A stretch of DNA of 64,000 bases. Origin: Eremophila alpestris peregrina. Taxonomy: Eukaryota; Chordata; Aves; Passeriformes; Alaudidae. Under the pieces are notes generated by a model. That model saw only the letters and a program-made list of their open reading frames with translations. It was not told the DNA's origin and searched no databases. Position 1 is the first letter of the stretch, and every line of letters starts with the position of its first letter. The position numbers and the translations under genes are program-made. Positions 12,201 to 24,611 of the stretch are shown here, piece by piece. Location of the stretch: contig WMCF01000016.1 of NCBI GenBank assembly GCA_009792885.1, positions 8,603,062 to 8,667,061 on the forward strand, in the 5' to 3' direction.

Positions 12201-15181
12201 CCCTGAGGGTCCGTCGTGATGGGGAAGGGCAGTTGGATGAGTCCGCAAAGCCCCCCTCACGTTAGACTGCTCTCCAACTGCTTGGCCAGACTGTATTTAA
12301 AAGCATCGGGTTCTCTGGACAAAGCGGTTAGCTGTGGGGGAGCATGCGTGTGCAGATCCTATGTGGAATGGTCTCCTCTTGGCGTATCTCGTGTTGGACC
12401 GAGCATGCCTTCTCCCGAGGAGGGTCTGCTGCAGCAGAGCAGGTCTCCCTGGCTCAAAGCCGATCGCAGCTGCACTCTCCTCCCACTGGCAGCACACTGG
12501 GCAGGAGCCCTGGGAATGAGCTTTGGAAGATGCTTTAGTTATTCCTTGGAGTGTTTTCAGGTAGGAGAGATTGAAATGGGGGCAGTGTGCAGCTAGGAGG
12601 TCATTCATTTCAATCTCTAGCGAGGTCGTTCCTTTCTATCCCTGGGGAGGGGATGATTTTTGGTTGAATGCATTCCATGCCTCCCCTTGTCATCTTCCCA
12701 GCACCATCCTCCCACACTCCCACACCTCCCTGCTGCTTGGTGTCTCTGCCAGTGCATGAAACAACCTGTCTGATTTGGAAACTTTTCCTTACCCATTTTC
12801 TGTGGCCCTGCAGCTCCCTGTGGATCGTACCCCTGGCCAGATACGCTGCAGCAAGCGAGAAGTGGTGCTAACACGAGGAGCTGAGCGTCTGGCCACCCGG
12901 GAAGACAAAAGAAAGCTTTACAACTACTTCAGCTCCTTTGAGGGAATTGGAGGCTTCCAAGACCACTTTGACTGGTAAGAAAGAGGGCATTGAGGAAGTG
13001 AATTGGGCATTATCTTCTTTCATTTGATTCTCTAAGTTTCTGGGAGAGCTCCTAGTTTTGAAGCCTTTATGTTGTTGAGGTCCCTATCACTTAGGCACTC
13101 CCCATTTTGCCTGTGGGCAGCCTGATGGGGCTCTCACACCTTTCCTGAGGTCCCCATCTCCTGGTGTACCTCCTGCTTTCCTCCAAAGACTCCCTGATTT
13201 ATCACCTTGATGCAAAATGCCTCATTTCTAGGAGGCCATGGGCAGCGGGACAGGACATTCTCCATCCTACTTCCCTGGCTCAGAGGGTGCCCTGGGCCTG
13301 TACTACAGTCTACCATTACTTGGGAGCTGTCACCCTCTCCCTCCCCTGACTGTTCCTTCTCCCACTTACTGTTTCAGGTGGGCCAGAAATCAGTTCTCTT
13401 CCCGGGGTGGGAAGCCCCTGTGGATAGACCCCCATGATCCTGACATTCACCACATCTTTATTGATGACAACATCCGGCTGGACAATGGAGACACCATTGT
13501 TCACCCCCAGGTAGGTGGCTGAAGGCCCCTCTAGCACCAGCAGCCTGCACTAGAGGTGTCCCTGGCAAGGTCAGACATGTTTTATCCCCTTTGCTTGAGG
13601 CTGCAAAGGGGGGGTCAAGGCATAGCCCTGGTGTCACCTCATCCTGTGCCACCAGTGTTGGTGGCAGTGATGCACAGGGAGGGTGAGATCAGGGAGGGTG
13701 AGATTAGCAATGCACAGCAGGTGCTGGCTGCCTCTGCTCCCCAGTGAGTCAGCCCTGCTCCTGGAGGCAGCAGCAATGATATCAAGGCTGCCAGCCCTGT
13801 CACCCATGTGAATGAGAGGGCAGTGCTTGTGGGGAGCACATTTGGGAAACAGATTGTTTATGCAGACAACTGTGCCTGGCCGTTGGACAGCTGTCAGTGT
13901 TCAAACAAGAGCTGCAAGTCCACAGGAATCCTCAACCCCTTCCTGTTTCCATCCATATGGAGACAGCACAGGGGGGAAAATGCAGCAGCCAGTGAATTGT
14001 CTGCAGTGTTTTCCAGGCAGCCCAGGAATGGCAAGGGGTGGGATGCTCATCAAATATTCCCTTCCATACAAGCTCTCTCAGCTTACACATTTGTAACTGG
14101 TGGCAGGAATTGTTATTGCCTGGACAGACCTGTTTAGGAATAGGCTTTGGTCTGTGCCATGCCTACTTGAGGGGAGCTTCTGCAGTGGCTGCTGCATGCA
14201 GATCTGCAGCAGCTGGAGTGTGGCTCACACAGCTCCACTTGCTGTGTTTCAGCCTCAGGCTATTTGTCTGATCAAGGAGTTCCTCCTTTGGCATTGGTAA
14301 CCTGCATGGCTGGTCAGTCAGGCTGCTCTGCTAATCTCATGGCAGCCATGCAGCCAGCCCTGAGGCTGCTCCCACACTAGATCACACAGGTAGGATCCAG
14401 TTATGGTAGCAGCAAACCTCATGGGAGGTCAGCCAAGCATCTTCCCAGCAGGGCTCATCGTCACTGCTGGGACCTTGCTCTCCTGCAGCCAGGTTCAGTA
14501 GGTGGAATGCCATTCTCCCCTCCTCTTGCTCAGTCATCAGCTCTGCAGGGCTGTCCCCATGTCAGTGATGATGACAGAGCAGCACTAGGAGTGAAACAGA
14601 TTGCCAGGTGGCTTTAAGCAGACCATGGTGAAGATCAGAAGGTGAAGTCCTTGTTCTTTGCTGTGGCAGCTAAAGGAGGAGCTGTTGGCAGAGGTTGGCC
14701 TGGAGTCAGCTGCTCCTCAGAGCTGTTCACTTCCAGCTGCATTATGTGGCCTGCTTCCTTAAGGGAGCACCAAGCACATGTGTGACAAGCTGGTTCAGAG
14801 TCAAAGACACTTTCTGGGAGAAGGGGTAATCTCAAGAAACTTCTCCTTCTGCTGTTGCAGGGGAGATAGGATCACCCTGCCCTCTGGCCCTGACACACAG
14901 CCAGCCTGGCTGAGGGGAGGGCAGAGCACACCACGGGGTGTGTGCCTTGCTGCCAGGCTCTGCTCTCCCTGCAGGTGTTCTCAGAGCAGGGCAGCAGCAG
15001 TCCCAGGAGCGTGCCCACCTCGGAGCTGTACAACATTTGCCTGGTGCAAACCAATCTGCTGGAGGCCATTGCTGATGAGGACTATTTCCTGCGCTGTGTG
15101 AGGAAGTGCGAGGAGAACTATGACCGCTACCTGGCCTGCATGGGGAAGGACAGCCCAAGCCAGCAGTGGGATGGACAGTGA
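11577..15181 (+). CDS. HAD-like hydrolase-fold protein, unnamed
   Basis: Five coding exons join in phase: 11577-11730, 11805-12190, 12814-12974, 13378-13510 and 14975-15181, giving 346 aa. I do not recognise a named gene. The layout suggests a haloacid-dehalogenase (HAD) fold. Motif I is LHVDLNNTV at residues 11-19, with the nucleophile Asp kept and the +2 acid/base Asp replaced by Asn. FAVVFRTFG near residue 150 is a candidate motif II (Thr), and HHIFIDDNIR in exon 4 is a strong motif IV (DD). A basic stretch (SKREVV) in exon 3 could carry the motif III Lys. There is no signal peptide or membrane segment, so it is probably cytosolic. The C-terminal exon is Cys/Asp-rich (CLVQTN, YFLRCVRKCEENYDRYLACMG). 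Human has CCDC71 and KLHDC8B side by side, so this gene appears to be missing from the mammalian locus. Gene reality is near certain; fold assignment moderate; enzyme activity unknown. Confidence 0.88.
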
Positions 15182-16000
15182 TACCACCTCATGGGGCTGA
15201 GTGGCTCCAGACTGGGACACCATCCGCTTCCTGCTGAGTGCAGGCAAAGTCCCAGGCAGGCTCCTGCTTCAAGCTGTTACCTCTCCAATGTGCAATGTGG
15301 GTGTTCAGTCCTACAAGGAGCTTCCATGAGGAAACACAAACGTCCTGGGACCTTGTGTGATGGGATTCTTGGAGGAAATGGTTTTCAGTTCTTCGGCAGC
15401 ATTACCTGTGGTGCCCACTTCTGCGGGAGGGCTGGGGCTCATCATCCCCTGGCATTTGCCAGGCAGGTCCCTTCCACCATACTGTGATGCGGGCAGCCTT
15501 GCAGTGTTTGCACCTCTCTTCCAGCTCCTGCAGTGATGGCTGGTGCAGAGCAGGTGCCAGGATGAGTGCAGTGTTATCAGCAGCATCCCCAGGTGGCATT
15601 GGTGTTGTGGTGTTCTTGGCAGATGCCTTGTCACTTCTGTCTGTTTTTAAAGCAAACCTTTTTAGCTCATTTCTGTGTGTTTTCTGCCTGCCCTTGGCTC
15701 TTCCTGTGCTTGTGGGTGGGAAGTGCCTTTCCCAGCGTGTTCATTTGGCTGGCTCAGCCAAGTGGGGACGAAAGTGTTGGTGGAGGGCTTGAAACCCATG
15801 TGAACCTTTCTTGATACTGCTGAGAGACCCCGGCAAAGTCATGCTCAGAGTTGGGCTGAGCTCATGTTCTGTCCCTGCAGTGGTGACAGGACAGGGGTCC
15901 TCTCCAGGGTAGGACAGTGGGCTCCCGGCACTGTGGGACTCTTAGCACCGGCAGTGTGCAGCAAGGGAGGGCAAAACCAGGGTCTCTCCAGCCCTTCTTC
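15182..16000 (+). other. 3' UTR / intergenic after HAD-like gene
   Basis: Non-coding sequence between the HAD-like stop codon and the KLHDC8B CpG island. It probably includes the HAD-like 3' UTR. I see no AATAAA or ATTAAA on the plus strand here, so the transcript end probably uses a variant signal or lies elsewhere. Confidence 0.5.
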
Positions 16001-16930
16001 CTGCGATGGTTCCTTCCCGGCGAGGTGAACGCGGCAGGGGCACGGCGGGCCGGTGGCACCGGGAGGGCCGAGCGGAGGGGAGCAGGGTACGGCAGGGGGG
16101 CCAGTGCGGACGCGGCACCGCCTCCACCGGCAGCGGGCGGGCCCGAGGCAGGCGGAGGCGCGGAGCGGCGGGGAGAGCGGCGGAGCGGGCGGAGAGGTGA
16201 GCGCGGTTCTGCTCCCGGTCTCTGCCCCGGTCCCGGCAGCGGGGCATTGCGGAGCGGAGCGGGCAGTGCGGCCTCGGCGGAGCGGCCGTCTGGGGTTGCG
16301 GGCGGGAGTCCGGGGAGCGCCGGGGGCGCGGGCATTGCAGCAAGAGCCCGGGGGACGCCGGTGCCTGCGAGCTTGTGGGCGGGAGCCCCGGGGGTTGCGG
16401 GCTGCGGGCGGGAGTGCCGGCAGCGCCGGCGGTGAGGACGGTGCGCCGAGAGCAGGAGCCTGGCGGGGTCTGGATTGCGAACGGAAAGCCTCTGCGGGGT
16501 ACGGACCGGGGGATGCGGGTAGAGAGCCCCGGGCGAGAGTCCCAGTGAGTGCGGGCTGTCTACCAGCAGCACCGGGTAGTGGGATCCCGGGTAGCGGGAA
16601 CCTCGGGAAGCAAGAGCACTGGTACGTGCGGGCAGAGAGCCCCAGGGAGTGGGAGCCTGGAGGGGGCGGACAGGGAGCCGTGGGGCGCAATCGGGAGCGC
16701 GGAGGGGGTGGGCAGGCAGCCCCGGGGTGCAGTGCGGACCCCGCGGAGCAGGAGCTGTCGCACCGCCAAGGGGAGCTGGCTAGCTGGGGCTGCGGGAGCG
16801 GTGGGTGCCTGGGCTCTGACTCGGCTGCTCTCCCCGCAGGAGGCCGTGGGCCGGACCAGCGGCGAGCCGGGCCGGATGGGCGGCACGGCAGGGCCAGAGC
16901 CCGGGGACCCCCGGGGCGGCTGAGCTGGCC
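16000..16930 (+). promoter_or_regulatory. KLHDC8B CpG island and 5' UTR exons
   Basis: GC-rich sequence with a probable non-coding first exon ending at 16196 (GAGAG|GTGAGC) and a second exon starting at 16840 (CCCCGCAG|G) that carries the ATG at 16932. The frame of the ATG stays open upstream to about 16053, but the ATG at 16932 is the one that aligns with the mammalian N-terminus. Confidence 0.65.
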
Positions 16931-16931
16931 C

Positions 16932-19780
16932 ATGGCGGCGGGCGCGGGCGCCTTCGCGTGGGCCACCTTCCCTGCCATGCCCACGCGGCGCGTGTACTGC
17001 AGCGCCGCGCACCGCGACGGGCAGCTCTTCGTGCTGGGCGGCTGCGGGGGCGGCGGGCGAGCCCTGGGAACTGCTGAGGTGCTCGACGTCCCAGCCCAGC
17101 GCTGGACCACGCTCCCACCACTGCCCACGCCGCGGGCTGGCGCTGCCACCGTCGCCCTGGGCAAGCAGATCTTGGTGGTGGGCGGTGTGGATGCGGCACA
17201 GAGCCCCCTCGCCTCCGTTGAGGTCTACCACACGGATGAGGGCAAGTGGGAGAAGAAGGCGGCATTGGCTCAGCCCTCCATGGGCATCTCAGCTGTGCAG
17301 AGAGGTGAGGGATAGGAAAATGTTGTGACTCTTGCCCAAAGTTTGCTAAGCATCCTTGGAGTCTTGGCACAACGCAGCATGTCAGGAGCCAGCGCTGGTC
17401 CCTGTATGTGGTGCCCATGTCTACTCCCTGGACAGGGATGCTGTGGCATGGAGCAGGCTGCAAGTGTGGTGGGCAGGGCAGAGGAGATGTCAGGACAGTG
17501 GTGGGAGCGGGCAGGGGTGCCGGCTGCACTGGAAGAAAGAGCAGGATTTGGCAGTATGGCTGTGTTGCCATGGTGTCTCCAGGGAGATGATACTGCCGAG
17601 AATAATTAGAAAGGACGGCCCTGTGCTCTTCTCTGTGCCTGATTGATGGGATGTAGAGGGGAGCGAGAGGGTCCCAGTGCAGTCAGGGTATTGCCAGGCT
17701 CAGGCCTGGCTGTAGTTACTGTCCCCTGGCTGTCCTGGAGCAGTGTCTGGCTGTGGGGCTCGGCAGCACCTGTGCTGCCTGCCCTGGAGGGCATGGGAGG
17801 ACTCCCAGCTCTTGGGTGCTTCCCACAGATCCCCCTGCCTCACTGCTGCCTCTTTTCCAGATGGGGCTGTCTACGCGCTGGGGGGAATGGGTGCGGACAC
17901 CTCTCCCCAGGCTCTGGTCCGTGTCTATGAGCCGGCAAAGGACCACTGGCAGCCCCTACCCTCCATGCCCACCCCGTGTTATGGGGCCTCTGCCTTCCTG
18001 CAGGGAAACAAGATCTTCGTCCTGGGTAGGTGCTGCTGGGGCAAACTGAGCATCCCCTGTGCCTCTACCCTCTCCTTCCTCTGTTCCCAGGCCAGAGAAT
18101 GACCTGTTGCACCCCAGGGTGGCCCTATGCTGCCCAGCACTGCAGCCAGCAGGCCCCATCCTGCTTGCTGAGCACGCCAATAGTGCCAGCACTGGCAGCT
18201 ACGTCTCCTTTGTGCATAGGAGGCCGGCAAGGCAAGCTGCCTGTCACCGCTTTTGAGGCCTTTGACCTGGAGACAAGGAGCTGGACGCGCTACCCCAGTG
18301 TGCCCAGCCGCCGCGCCTTCGCCGCCTGTGCTATGGCTGATGGGGTTGTCTTCAGCCTGGGTGGGCTGCAGCAGCCAGGGCCCCACAACTTCTATTCCCG
18401 TCCCCATTTTGTCAACACCGTGGAGATGTTTGATCCTGTGCAGGGTGAGCTCCATGTCTCTGGGTGGGGTGGGAGCATTTTCTGTGGGTCCAGGATGACT
18501 CTGTGGGTTGGTGAGGGGTGCCTGTGCCTGAGGGACATGATTATCTGGGCTCTGAACATCAGCCCCTTGCACCCATGGTGAATCCTGTCCTGTGCCCCCT
18601 GGTCCCAGGGAGTGATTAACCTGGGGGTGTGCTGGCCTTGATGTGTAGAGGGGAAACCTCAGCGGGTGATGCTCACTCCCTCTCATACCCAGGTGCATGG
18701 AGAAAGCCAAGCCGCACCATCCGTATGAAAGAGAAGAGAGCTGACTTCGTGGCTGGATGCCTGGGAGGAAGAGTGGTGGCCGTGGGTGGCCTCGGTAATG
18801 CTGGGGGCAGGCGTGTGGCCGTGTTCCCATCCCCATTCTTTGTGGCACATCAGTGATCTGCATGGCAGTGGGGAGGTTGGCTGTGCAAAGCCAGGGGTTA
18901 CTGCAACTCTGTCTGCACCAATCTCTCTATGCCCTCACAAGTGTTGAGGAGACCCTACTTCCCTGTCCCACTGGCTGAGCCCCTGTGCCCCTTTTACCCC
19001 CCAATCAGGCTTTTCCAGCTCATGTGCAGCATGCTGGGCTCATAGCCCGTGGTTACTCAGCTCTGCTGTGTAGGGTTGCAGTGCTGCATCCTTCTCCCGA
19101 GAGAGCCGGGGAAAGGTTAGTGCTGTCACTCAGCAGAGGGGATACAGCAGGAAGGGCTGCCTGGGGAGCCTGATGCCAGCCACAGCACCTCCAGCCCTGC
19201 AGTAAGGGCTGCCAGACCCCCAAGATTGCTGTGGGAATAGGGAATGGTGCTGGCTGCTTCCCTGCAGTGTGGCATTGCTCCTGAGTCCTGCTGCAGCTGG
19301 AACTGCCCTCCGTTATCCCTGCAGACTGCTGGCACAGGGAGGGGGGAAGGGTGAGGAGTGGTTGAGGGGGCAGAGCCAGCAGGTGTGGCATTAGTGCCAG
19401 CAGCCATTCCTATGGGGACTCTGCTAATCCTCTTGTGCCCCTACTAATTGCCTCTGGGATCTCAAAGCCTGGGCAGCTCAGGGCTCCGGTTGAGGCATCA
19501 AAGGGATGTGGACGGGGAAAGGCAGAGCCTGGGGTGGGGGGCGGGGAGCTGCACAGGGGTTGATGTCGTTCTGTCTTCCACAGGGAACCAGTCCTGCCCA
19601 TTGGACTCAGTGGAAGGGTTCAGCCTCTTGCAGAAGAAGTGGGAGCCACTGCCCCCCATGCCCACTGGCCGCTGCTCCTGCTCCAGCTGCCCAGCGCCCA
19701 GCCTGCTCTTCATCATCGGGGGTGTGGCCCAGGGTCCCAGTGGCGCTGTCGAGGCTCTGTGCCTGCGTGATGTGCCCTGA
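16932..19780 (+). CDS. KLHDC8B: KLHDC8B, kelch domain-containing protein 8B
   Basis: Five coding exons (16932-17304, 17861-18025, 18220-18444, 18693-18794, 19584-19780) join in phase to give 353 aa. Human KLHDC8B is 354 aa. The protein is essentially all kelch repeats forming a beta-propeller, with repeated GG...W...LP(P/S)MPT signatures (VLGGCGGGG, VVGGVD, ALGGMG, VLGGRQGK, SLGGLQQPG, AVGGLGN, IIGGVAQGPS). The end, AVEALCLRDVP, matches the mammalian C-terminus. In humans the protein localises to the midbody and is needed for normal cytokinesis, and its disruption is linked to familial Hodgkin lymphoma (family knowledge). All splice sites are GT-AG. The gene sits between the HAD-like gene and IHO1; human order is CCDC71, KLHDC8B, C3orf84, IHO1. 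Confidence 0.97.
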
Positions 19781-20193
19781 GTGGGACCCCGGGGACCAGC
19801 CGTGGCCAAGCACCAAGTGCCTGAAGACAGGGACAGAGTGTGTGAGCACCCATGTGTTCACCCAGGGTGCCCTGGCTCCAAGAAACCTCTGTCCCGTGAT
19901 GCCAGGCACCAGAGCAGCTGCGGTTTTGGGAACTCCCAGCTCCTGCAGCGCTGTGGCAATGAAGCCCAGGGCAAACTCCTGCTTGGTGGGAGGGCCATCG
20001 GCAGCAGCGTGGAGGGAGCAGCGGTGGCGGGATGGCCGCTGGCCTCGCTGCCCTGTCCAGCCCCATTTGTGCCACGGCGTTTCCGTGCCGTGTGTGTAGC
20101 AGTGAGTGCTGTGTCGTCGTAGACCCAGTCGATGTCTCATGTAGCGCAGAGGTGCCCTGTAGCTCAGTGCCTGGGAGGTGACGTAGCACCTCA

Positions 20194-20199
20194 AATAAA
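20194..20199 (+). terminator. Poly(A) signal of KLHDC8B
   Basis: AATAAA lies 414 bp after the KLHDC8B stop codon and is the first canonical signal downstream. It implies a 3' UTR of about 430 nt. Confidence 0.85.
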
Positions 20200-20219
20200 T
20201 GAAACATATGGAATTTTAT

Positions 20220-23200
20220 CCCACTGGAGTCACGTTGTCTCTGGTTATCCTACTCCAGGCAGACACATGCCACAGCCTGTCAGGAAAACCCTTCCCAAGG
20301 CAGAGTTCGGTGATCCCATACTGTGGAGCAGGGGTAACTTGCTCTCCTCACCTCCAGGGTGAGCAGAGCAATGTGATGTAGAGATCCAGTCCCTGTTTGG
20401 ACTGGTGGAGTTAAGCAGTGCCTGTCCTGCCTAGGCACAGCCTTGTTCCTGCTTGGCCTTCTCTGGGTGAAGAGGCTGTGGGGGCTGCAGGCAGCAGCAG
20501 GAGAAGGACTTTTTTGGAGGGAGTCAGGGTGTGAGAGAGGCAGGGAATGTTGAGGGCTCCCAGGATGCTGAGATGTCAGGCTTTGTGGACCCTATCCAGC
20601 ACCACAGTCCTATCTCAAAGGATGGACCATGGGTGGTGTGAGGGAGAGCTGGGTCCAAATGTGTCCAGCTTGGAGCTGTAGGCTGGAGCACTGCAATCCT
20701 GCTTACTGGCAACCAGGAAGGGAATGTAAGCTCCATGCTGGTGGTGTCTGTGGGTTGTATTTAGGGGTGTATTGTGAGATCAAGGGGGTGACGCTTGATT
20801 TACCCAGTCCTATGGGCTCACCTGAGCCTTGCTGCTCTTGGCTCCACACAGAGTCCCACACCCAAAGCAAAAAGCAGGTGAGGGATTTGATCCTTCGTTG
20901 GTACATTAGAAAGATCTCACAAGTCCAGGTAAATATCAAGTACAGATGCCTGACCTTTCAGAGAAGACAGCCAGCTTGAGCCTCAGGTGGGCTGCAAGGC
21001 TGTAGAGACAGGAAACTGAATCCCATCAGAGTGTGGCAGCATCCGACACACTGCTGGGGCAGGCTGTGCCATATCCTGGGGGCATCACAGCATGGGACAA
21101 GTTGGCAATTTATTCAAAAAACAGCATTCAGAAGACATTTTCGTATTGCTGCTCTATTGTCTCTGGTGCCCACCTAGCACAGTGACTGCAGGATCCATTC
21201 TGATGCGCTGCATGACTGTTTGCCTGTTATTTGGGAGGAACAACTTGGGATACCTAGGCTGGTGGTACCTCAGCAGGAAGCATCCCTGCATCTGCCTCTG
21301 GAGTTGCCATAGAAACCACCATTGTGCCAGAGCCAGCATGAGCAGTGAGCCCCAAATTACAGCTGGGAGGATGCGCTGGCAGCTGGGGAGGAGGTCAGTG
21401 GTTTGTGCTGTGGTCGGGGGCTGGACAGAGGGACACCTCCTCTGAGCACAATGTTGAGTATTTCACAGCACTCCCTGGCCTGTGCTCAAACCCTGGAGGG
21501 CTTGTCCTTCTCAGGGTCCTGGAAGGTGATAGACCCTTTGCTGCCACTTTGGTATGTCTCCCTGTCCTGACAGCTCTTTCCACAAGCCACTGAGGCATGT
21601 AATAATTCCACTCTTGCTAAACCTTTAGTCATGGGGGACCCTAAATCATGGAGCTGCATTGGAAACACAGGCCTGATTAATAAGCTTTTCCTACAGGAGC
21701 ATCGCATGAGTGGGATAAATCAAGATGCTGAGTCACATAAATTGACATCCCTATGTGCCAACTTTACAAGTTCCCTGCTGCTGATGGGGTGCCCAAGGCT
21801 ACTTTTCCAAATTCAAGGTGGTGGCAGCTGCAAGAGCCAGAGGATACTGGAGGGGGAAGCTGGAGCTCAGGAGCCCCTTGCTGTTGTGGTGTTTCCAGCA
21901 GTGAGGCTGATGATCCTCATCCCACAGGGGTTTGCCTCTGTCAGCAGCACTTTCTCTCCTGAACACACTTTAATGGCACATTGACCCACCAGAGTGCCGT
22001 TTGGCTTGGCTTATCCACCTGAGTGGAGCAGGAATCTGTGACCTCTCATTAAGTGTGGGATTTCTCATTCTTTTCCATCTCTGCTTTTGAGCACAACACT
22101 AGAATCCCACTTGGATGAGGAGAGAAAAGTTACCAGGAAAATGTTCAAGGACATCTCAGGAAGAGAGAGATGAGGGTCCTGACCACTTTTGCAGACTGAG
22201 GTGTTATTAACTGAAGAGCTCCTGTGAATTTCTAATGAAATATGCTATGAAGTTAAAGAAGTTGAGGGATGTACCAAGTATATTGCTGTCTATCTCCTGA
22301 AAGCTTCTCCTAATTTTACTAAAGGAAAGGCTACAAGTATCCTCCCTAATGCTGGAAGCCCAGACTGTTATTTCAGATATAAGGACAGCTATGAGCCAGC
22401 GCCTGGCAACGTGTTTGATCTCCCCAGAGCATGTTATGGGCAGGGGAGATGGAAATGGAGGTAGCTGTCAGACCTATAATTAAAAAAATGTATTTCCGTA
22501 TAGAAATTTCTTTCCGTTGTCAGGAGAGATGGAAATGCAAAAATCTCATTAATCATATTCCACAAACTTGCTAGATGCTCATACCAGAAGGCTACAGCCA
22601 CATCAGAAATAGGAACAGCTCTTTCTAAGTACCTAAAATAATATGTCGAGCCTTATCACCAGTATGCACAGCACCAGCAATTCCTTTTCTAATGGCAGTG
22701 GAAGTACTGCAAACGGGTACAGGACTCCACAGTCTCTTCTGCAGGGAGATCTGGACCAGCTTTTCAATCCTGAGCAGTAAAATGGTGTAAAATCACTGTA
22801 TATGATGCAGGGCCATATAGGTCCTGGATGCACAGCAAGGCTCTTGGCAGCAGTGCTGTTACTGGCCTGTACAACAGAGCCATAGGCAGCTCAGGAGCTT
22901 TTATTTTTCAAGGCTTTTATTTACTTAAAAATCACGATAAACATCAACATTTCCATCATCTTGGCACTCTGAAGGAAGGTTTGCCTTCCAGCCCACAGAT
23001 GCCTTGGACAGCCCAGCCACTACCCCATCCCTGAAGTAGGAACATGGTCCAAGCTACAACTCCCTACTCTGGTCCTAGAAAATCAACCCATCAGTCTTCT
23101 TATTCAGCTTGCCTTGATTAATCCAAGCTATTTAAATCAACTTTAGTGCTGTAATGTCAAGCAAAGCAATGCAGTGAAACCACTCCAGTAAGTTTTTTAT

Positions 23201-23890
23201 GGGTAAAAGGACAGAATTTTATTTTATCTAAAGCAGAAGCTTTCTCTACATGGGATTTGATTAGGAAACCAGATATATACATCAAGAAAGCCATTATTTT
23301 GACACTCCTGAGCTCCAGGCTGCCTTTAATACTAAAGGCAAAAGAGAATAAAGGGGAATGTAAGTAATTCCCCTGATCTGTCCATAAATTTATGCAACCT
23401 TATTTCTGCAGTGGTTTAGTGCTTATGGAGTATCTTCAGAGCCAGGAAGCAAACATTTTAACTAGCACTGAAATAGTTTTGAATTAAAGGAGGAAAAAAC
23501 AGGCAAGAAATCATGCCTGTTTTACATTCCTAAACATGGGGGTTATGGAACCACAAGGCAAAAAATCCAGTAAAACCATATTTGAGAATGTTTCTCTGGG
23601 GAATGTTTAGATGGTGGTTATTTTTGTCATACTTCTGATGGATTAAATTAAATCCTTCTGCATTTCTGCCAGAGGTATTTACATGAGAGACCACACAGCC
23701 TCTGGAAATAAAGGAAATGGGTGCTGCCATGCTCCCATGGGAACAGCCCTCAGTGTGCCAGGTTCCAAGCTTTCACCTTTCCCTCCCTCGCAGTGTCCTG
23801 TGATGGCCCCCTGTGCCCGGGGCTGTGCTTCCAGGTGAGGGGCAGGGGCTGGTTTGCAGAGTGACTGGAGCTGGGGCTGATCCTGTCCAT
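20220..23890. other. Intergenic, no gene seen
   Basis: Between KLHDC8B and IHO1. No open frame resembles a known family, and I find no exon that looks like C3orf84, which lies here in humans. Composition shifts from mixed to AT-rich after about 22 kb. Part of the right end may be IHO1 promoter. Confidence 0.55.
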
Positions 23891-24330
23891 GGCCACAGGG
23901 TGAGATCCAGAGACCCCCCGGCCTCAGGGTGAGATCCAGGGACCCTCAGCCCTGAGGTGACCGCAGGGACCCTCAGCTCCAGGAAGGGAGCCAGGGACAC
24001 TCAGTCCCAGGGTGACCCTAGGGGCTCCAATAGGACCTTGAGGTATCTCAGCCCTCAGGGTGAGGTCCAGAGGCCTCCAGCCTTGAAGTGAAATCCAAGG
24101 GCCCTTAGCCCCAAACTGATCCCAAGGACCTCCAGCCTTGAGGTGAAATCCAGGGACCTTCAGCCCTGGAATGAGACCCAGAGATCCCCATAGGACCCCC
24201 AGGCCTCTCAAGCCTCAGAGTGCAATGCAAGAACTCTCAGTTTGGGGTGACCCAGAGGACCCTCAGGCCTAGATTGACCCCAGGGACCCCCAGCCCTGGG
24301 GTGAGACCCAGGCACTGCCCCAGGGCCCCG
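23890..24330. repeat. Degenerate minisatellite, about 28-bp unit
   Basis: Around fifteen diverged tandem copies of a unit close to GGTGAGATCCAGGGACC followed by CTCAGCCCTGA, with unit lengths of about 27-31 bp. The array is GC-rich inside an otherwise AT-rich stretch and ends roughly 280 bp before the IHO1 start codon. Copy edges are approximate because units have drifted and some are partial. Confidence 0.8.
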
Positions 24331-24611
24331 AGGCCCCTCAGGCCCCACAGGTGGGCAGGCCCAGTGCTTGGCTGCATCCCAGGCCTCTGGAGGGCCCCAG
24401 CCCAGGCCTGCCATCGGCCTACAAGGCCGTGTCCCCCTGGGCTGTCCCCAGAGCCACAGGACACTGCCCTGAGTGGGGCTGGTCATCTCCTTCCATCTCC
24501 CTCTTCCCTGCATGTGGCACCATGGCCGCTGATGGCAGGGAAAGGCCGTGAGGGCTGGGAGCATTGTGTTGTTTTGGGGCTCTCTGCTGGGGTGTCAGCC
24601 CTGAGAACAAC

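Noticed and set aside
15845..17164. 439-aa minus-strand open frame over the KLHDC8B start
   Set aside because: Antisense shadow in GC-rich DNA; Pro/Ala/Arg-rich without any recognisable domain.
20220..23890. Search for a C3orf84 orthologue between KLHDC8B and IHO1
   Set aside because: No exon-like open frame with flanking splice sites could be assigned; absence is not proven by eye.
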